Positions 61,021 to 64,000 of a stretch of 64,000 nt of DNA are shown here, one piece after another; position 1 is the stretch's first letter, and the number at the start of each line of letters is the position of its first letter. The DNA is from Candidatus Saccharimonadota bacterium (GTDB lineage: Bacteria; Patescibacteriota; Saccharimonadia; Saccharimonadales; Saccharimonadaceae), in contig JAFZQB010000010.1 in the NCBI GenBank assembly GCA_017552385.1, positions 1-64,000 on the forward strand. Reading direction: 5' to 3'. Under the pieces are notes generated by a model. That model did no database searches, was not told the origin of the DNA, and worked only from the letters and a program-made list of their open reading frames with translations. A program made the position numbers and the translations under genes.

Positions 61021-61788
61021 ATGCCACCGAAGAAGAGAATAAGCTACAAAACGAGGCGTATTATTGGTACTCTTTCTCTTCTTTTAGCGATTGCTGGAGT
61101 TGTCGTCTTGAATCCAGCATCATACGAATCAGTTTGGACACGATTGGACAATCCAGAATCCGAGAATGTAGCCCCTCTAGGTGCCTCAGTTACCAATTCT
61201 GACACTAACTCCCCAACTACAAAAGCGGTGGATGTTCTTGAGCAGCTTGCAGTTAAAGGGCGAGCTCCCAAGACAGGCTACTCACGCGACCAGTTTTATG
61301 AAACGTGGCCAACAATAGACGGCTGTTCTTTGCGCCAACATATTATCAAGCGCGAGATGGGCGATAGTGCGACCATTTCGAGCATTGATAATTGCGCGGT
61401 TATATCTGGAGAATACGATGATCCATATACGGGTTCTCATATTATTTTTCATGAAAAGGCCGATTTCACTTCTGGAATTCAGATAGACCATATCGTAGCT
61501 CTTTCTGACGCGTGGCAGAAGGGCGCACAGCAACTTACGGCAGAGGATCGATATCAACTAGCTACTGACCCTCTTAACCTTATTGCTGTCGATAGCCAAG
61601 CAAACCAAAACAAATCTGATGGTGATGCTGCTACATGGCTCCCGCCCAATAAAGCATTTCGCTGTGAGTATGTCGCACGTCAAGTATCGGTAAAACATAA
61701 ATATCATCTCTGGGTTACAGAAGCCGAGAAAGCAGCTATTCAAAATGTCTTAAATAAGTGTCCAGATGAACCGGCGATCGGCATCTAA
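61021..61788 (+). CDS. secreted or membrane-anchored HNH endonuclease (DUF1524/GmrSD C-terminal type)
   Basis: 255 aa. Signal-anchor (~12-32), a Ser/Thr/Asn linker, and a nuclease domain: FTSGIQIDHIVALSDAW with the DH pair, NLIAVDSQANQNKSDGDAATW and a final YVARQVSVKHKYHLWVT. The pattern fits the His-Asn-His fold of the secreted DUF1524 family. It should act on external DNA or RNA, for feeding or in DNA uptake. TGATATATT (61006-61014) ends 6 bases before ATG: leaderless. Confidence 0.8.
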   Translation: MPPKKRISYKTRRIIGTLSLLLAIAGVVVLNPASYESVWTRLDNPESENVAPLGASVTNSDTNSPTTKAVDVLEQLAVKGRAPKTGYSRDQFYETWPTIDGCSLRQHIIKREMGDSATISSIDNCAVISGEYDDPYTGSHIIFHEKADFTSGIQIDHIVALSDAWQKGAQQLTAEDRYQLATDPLNLIAVDSQANQNKSDGDAATWLPPNKAFRCEYVARQVSVKHKYHLWVTEAEKAAIQNVLNKCPDEPAIGI

Positions 61789-61832
61789 TCTGTACGCTAT
61801 CGACTGCAAGTGAGCTGTGCTATAATACAATC

Positions 61833-62243
61833 ATGAACAAGAAGCCTACCAATTCGGTGACTGTCAACCGGCGCGCTCACTTCGACTACGTGCTTGGAGA
61901 TGAGCTTACTGTTGGTATGTCTCTTACCGGATCAGAGGTCCGGCTCATACGAGATCATCATGTTCAATTAAAAGGCTCATTCGTTACAATTAGAAACGGC
62001 GAGCTTTGGTTAAACAACCTAACACTAGGCGCGGAAGTCGCCCCGAACATTAGACTTCTTGCCACTAAGAAGCAAATTATCGGTTTAGAGCGCGAAAAGG
62101 TTGCTGGCTCTACCATCGTCCCAGTGAAATTACTCGGGGGCGGTCGCCACATCAAACTTGTAATTGCAATTGGTCGAGGCAAAAAGAAATACGACAAACG
62201 TGAAACAATAAAGAAGAGGGATATCGATCGTGGCAGATTTTAG
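61833..62243 (+). CDS. smpB: SsrA-binding protein SmpB
   Basis: 136 aa. TVNRRAHFDYVLGDELTVGMSLTGSEVR, RIRDHHVQLKGSF-type core (LIRDHHVQLKGSF) and the basic C-terminal tail GRGKKKYDKRETIKKRDIDR that enters the mRNA channel. Works with tmRNA, which was not found in this window. TGCTATAAT ends 6 bases before ATG: leaderless. Confidence 0.95.
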   Translation: MNKKPTNSVTVNRRAHFDYVLGDELTVGMSLTGSEVRLIRDHHVQLKGSFVTIRNGELWLNNLTLGAEVAPNIRLLATKKQIIGLEREKVAGSTIVPVKLLGGGRHIKLVIAIGRGKKKYDKRETIKKRDIDRGRF

Positions 62244-63033
62244 GATATTCTCATGGAACGTTAACGGCCTCCGGGCAGTGCTTCGCAAGGGCTCATTGAA
62301 AGAATTTATAGAAAAAGAACAACCGGACGTATTATGCCTGCAAGAAATTAAATGCAACCCAAACCAACTAGATCTTTTCGAGCTAAATACACTAAAAGGC
62401 TATAACGTCTTTTGGCATCCAGCCAAGAGGCCAGGCTACTCAGGGACAGCAACACTAGTGCATAAGTCATGCCAATACCAAGTGCAAACCGAAGCGCCGT
62501 CTTTATCAGAAGGCATTAATAAGCTTGCCACCGATGAAGGACGTATTTTATGTCTCGATTTCGGCAAATTTTATTTGGTAAATGTTTATACTCCAAATTC
62601 GAAGCCCGATCTATCTCGCCTGCAATTGCGCTACGAGTCGTGGGATCCAGAATATAGAAACTATCTCAAGGAACTAGAAAAGGAGAAACCCGTTGTCACT
62701 TGCGGCGACTTTAATTGCGCGCATCAAGAAATCGACCTAGCTAGGCCTAAAACTAATCATAGGAATGCTGGCTTTACGGACGAAGAGCGTGAAGGTATCG
62801 ACAACCTTATAGGTGCCTGCTTCACCGACTCTTTTAGGAAGCTCCATCCAAAAGCAAAACGCTATACTTGGTGGTCGCATTGGGGGAATGCCCGCGCGAA
62901 TAATGTTGGCTGGCGCATCGATTATTTCTTTGTCTCGAATAGCCTTCTAGCCAAGCTAAAAGATGCAGAAATATACGAGCTTCAGCAAGGTTCAGACCAT
63001 TGCCCTATTTCCATAACCCTGGAGACAGATTGA
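62230..63033 (+). CDS. exoA: exodeoxyribonuclease III / AP endonuclease
   Basis: 267 aa, GTG start with a purine-rich ribosome site, overlapping smpB by 14 bases. FRIFSWNVNGLRAVL, LCLQEIKC (metal Glu), NVYTPNS, CGDFNCAHQEIDLA (Asp/Asn pair), WRIDYFFVS and GSDHCPI (catalytic His) are all present. Cuts abasic sites after Ung. Complete length. Confidence 0.95.
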   Translation: MADFRIFSWNVNGLRAVLRKGSLKEFIEKEQPDVLCLQEIKCNPNQLDLFELNTLKGYNVFWHPAKRPGYSGTATLVHKSCQYQVQTEAPSLSEGINKLATDEGRILCLDFGKFYLVNVYTPNSKPDLSRLQLRYESWDPEYRNYLKELEKEKPVVTCGDFNCAHQEIDLARPKTNHRNAGFTDEEREGIDNLIGACFTDSFRKLHPKAKRYTWWSHWGNARANNVGWRIDYFFVSNSLLAKLKDAEIYELQQGSDHCPISITLETD

Positions 63034-63839
63034 TGCAAGAGCCAGCTCCTTACTGGGAAAAAGGCATAGACTACACCAAACTGTCCACCGATCTTGCGTG
63101 GAATTTCCCAGAGCAACACAAAGGTGTTATCAAAATTCTTGGTGGAAATTCTTCTTCATTTTCTGTTGAAGTAAAAGCTGCCGAATATATCAATAGAACT
63201 TTCCCGTTCGTGAAGTCAATCAAGAATATTTTTCCAGATGTTTTAAAGTCTAAATTTCCACCGCTAGACAATCTGGAGTTTTATAAATCTACAGACTCTG
63301 GCTCGTTTGCAGACTCGGTCGAGCTGTCTCACGCATTTGAAGATATTGATTGCGGTATTATTATGGGTGATTTGTCTAAAAACTCGGTAACGTCGATTGC
63401 AGTATCAAAACTAGTCCAAAACAATCCAAGCACGCCACTCGTATTGACACGAGATGCAGTAGACCTTGTGTCCAATTCCGCTGGCGATTTTATCAACCGT
63501 GATCAATTATATATCATAGCTTCAATGGCGAGCTTTCAGAAACTACTTCGTGCACTCTATTACCCAAGGCCACTTATGCTTTCGCAACCGATTTTTCCAG
63601 TCGTCGAGACTTTCCATAAATTTACCCTAAGCTACCCAGTTTCCATCCTAACTTTTCACGATGGCAAGATTATATGTGCAAATAACGGTAAAGTTTCAAC
63701 TATTGAAATTGAAAAAACAGACTATACGCCACTCTCGCTATGGTCAGGTGAGCTCGCCGCCAATATCGCAGTGTATGCCATGTTTAATCCGTCTACGCCA
63801 CTCGAATCCATGCTTGCGGCCATTAACCATAAATGCTAA
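63033..63839 (+). CDS. possible ribokinase-fold (NAD(P)H-hydrate dehydratase-like) protein
   Basis: 268 aa from ATG 63033, which overlaps the exoA stop (TGATG). ILGGNSSSFSVEVKAAEYIN, DCGIIMGDLSKNSVTSI and PLVLTRDAVDLV echo the NnrD-type ribokinase fold (an Asp before the anion hole, near VLTRDAVD), and SLWSGELAANIAVYA is like its end. The match is partial and the usual GTGD motif is not evident, so function is uncertain. Confidence 0.5.
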   Translation: MQEPAPYWEKGIDYTKLSTDLAWNFPEQHKGVIKILGGNSSSFSVEVKAAEYINRTFPFVKSIKNIFPDVLKSKFPPLDNLEFYKSTDSGSFADSVELSHAFEDIDCGIIMGDLSKNSVTSIAVSKLVQNNPSTPLVLTRDAVDLVSNSAGDFINRDQLYIIASMASFQKLLRALYYPRPLMLSQPIFPVVETFHKFTLSYPVSILTFHDGKIICANNGKVSTIEIEKTDYTPLSLWSGELAANIAVYAMFNPSTPLESMLAAINHKC

Positions 63840-63938
63840 AATAGATAGGTTAATATCAAGAAGGGGCGAGAGAACGGCTCGATGACCCCCTACCAACCTG
63901 TTCTATAAGGTGGTAAATCCGACCAAGAAAGGAAAGAT
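63837..63938 (+). promoter_or_regulatory. SAM riboswitch (S-box superfamily) upstream of metK
   Basis: TGCTAAAAT (63834-63842) starts a leader holding ATATCAAGAAGGGG, then GAG/CTC (63868-63880), GATGA, and CCCCC; the aptamer runs about 63848-63926. P2 pairs 63862-63870 with 63878-63890. P3 pairs ACC..ACCT (63892-63899) with AGGTGGT (63908-63914). Loop CGG (63875-63877) can pair with CCG (63919-63921) to make the pseudoknot of SAM-I/SAM-IV. The 3' part runs into the ribosome site AAAGGA of metK, so control of translation is likely; there is no terminator. Confidence 0.85.
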
Positions 63939-64000
63939 ATGTTCTACCGAACCGCAGAAAGCGTTTCTCCGAAACATCCAGACAAACTTTGTGATCAAAT
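63939..64000 (+). CDS. metK: S-adenosylmethionine synthetase, 5' end only
   Basis: The first 20 codons before the window ends. SESVSEGHPDKICDQ is the usual MetK start; here the text is AESVSPKHPDKLCDQ, with the ATP-binding HPDK intact. Preceded by the SAM riboswitch, so made when SAM is low. Truncated by the window edge, not by mutation. Confidence 0.9.
   Translation, partial: MFYRTAESVSPKHPDKLCDQ

Noticed and set aside
1-64000. UGA recoded as glycine or tryptophan
   Set aside because: TGA ends many genes at expected family lengths (for example exoA and the fusion at 29072), so the standard code is used.
1-64000. Insertion sequences, integrases, att sites, CRISPR arrays, prophage
   Set aside because: No transposase, recombinase or phage structural gene, and no repeat-spacer pattern was seen; the Baseplate_J-like and phage-lysozyme-like domains occur in single chromosomal genes without phage neighbours.

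Overview
The window looks like a chromosome segment of a Candidate Phyla Radiation (Patescibacteria) bacterium, most likely a Saccharibacterium (TM7). Evidence: short and tightly packed genes, no biosynthetic operons apart from nucleotide handling, charging of Gln/Asn tRNA by GatCAB, an anaerobic ribonucleotide reductase, many small one-TM proteins without known families, and two cell-wall enzymes with fused or tandem domains. TGA is used as a stop (for example at 29072-29074), so the code is the standard one rather than the TGA=Gly code of SR1/Gracilibacteria. The taxonomic call is inference from gene content, since there is no rRNA in the window.

Layout. 1-2350: tRNA-Gln, tRNA-Val and tRNA-Lys on the minus strand, with an unknown protein and a cell-surface protein between them. 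2419-7403: a two-domain cell-wall hydrolase, a duplicated Lys-rich/TM protein pair (one copy with a thioredoxin domain) and typA. 7499-10750: three accessory genes of unknown function, two of them paralogues. 10807-20808: tatD, iscS-mnmA, a nucleotidyltransferase-like gene, an HD hydrolase, a GNAT-PduL fusion and alaS. 20836-25430: an FtsA/PilM-like ATPase and a minus-strand operon of sensor kinase, response regulator and pseudouridine synthase. 25479-31485: a membrane protein with a huge acidic tract, a RuvX-MltG fusion, a LysM-CHAP hydrolase and obg. 31515-38038: a candidate structured RNA, uvrB and gatCA-x-gatB. 38089-48637: a bactofilin-like membrane protein, ung, a dCMP deaminase-like gene, two giant paralogous membrane proteins and a P-type ATPase. 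48770-51769: NrdR-boxed nrdDG. 51869-57460: a secreted protein, trmD-recG-rsmD and two membrane proteins. 57487-61788: tRNA-Leu, secE-nusG-rplK, an inverted cdsA, rplA and a secreted HNH nuclease. 61833-64000: smpB-exoA, a ribokinase-like gene, and a SAM riboswitch ahead of the start of metK.

Two start architectures coexist. Many genes (at least 23) have an (often extended, TGnTATAAT) -10 element ending 6-8 bases before the start codon, most often exactly 6. This predicts that transcription starts on or next to the start codon, giving leaderless mRNAs. A second set (402, 7499, 8349, 9155, 14958, 51869, and on the minus strand 15428-16057 and cdsA) has its own promoter, a 30-90 base leader, a strong purine-rich Shine-Dalgarno such as AAGGAGGG or AAGGGGG, and usually its own terminator. 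These stand as single-gene cassettes between core genes.

The most unusual items are the leaderless promoter grammar, the two 930/946-residue tandem paralogues whose reading frames overlap by 241 bases, the RuvX-MltG and GNAT-PduL fusions, a HEPN-like membrane protein between gatA and gatB, a strongly promoted candidate RNA at 31550-31693, and regulatory sites (paired NrdR boxes, a SAM riboswitch) that can be read directly from the sequence. All coordinates and motif positions were read by eye; no alignment, folding or database search was run.
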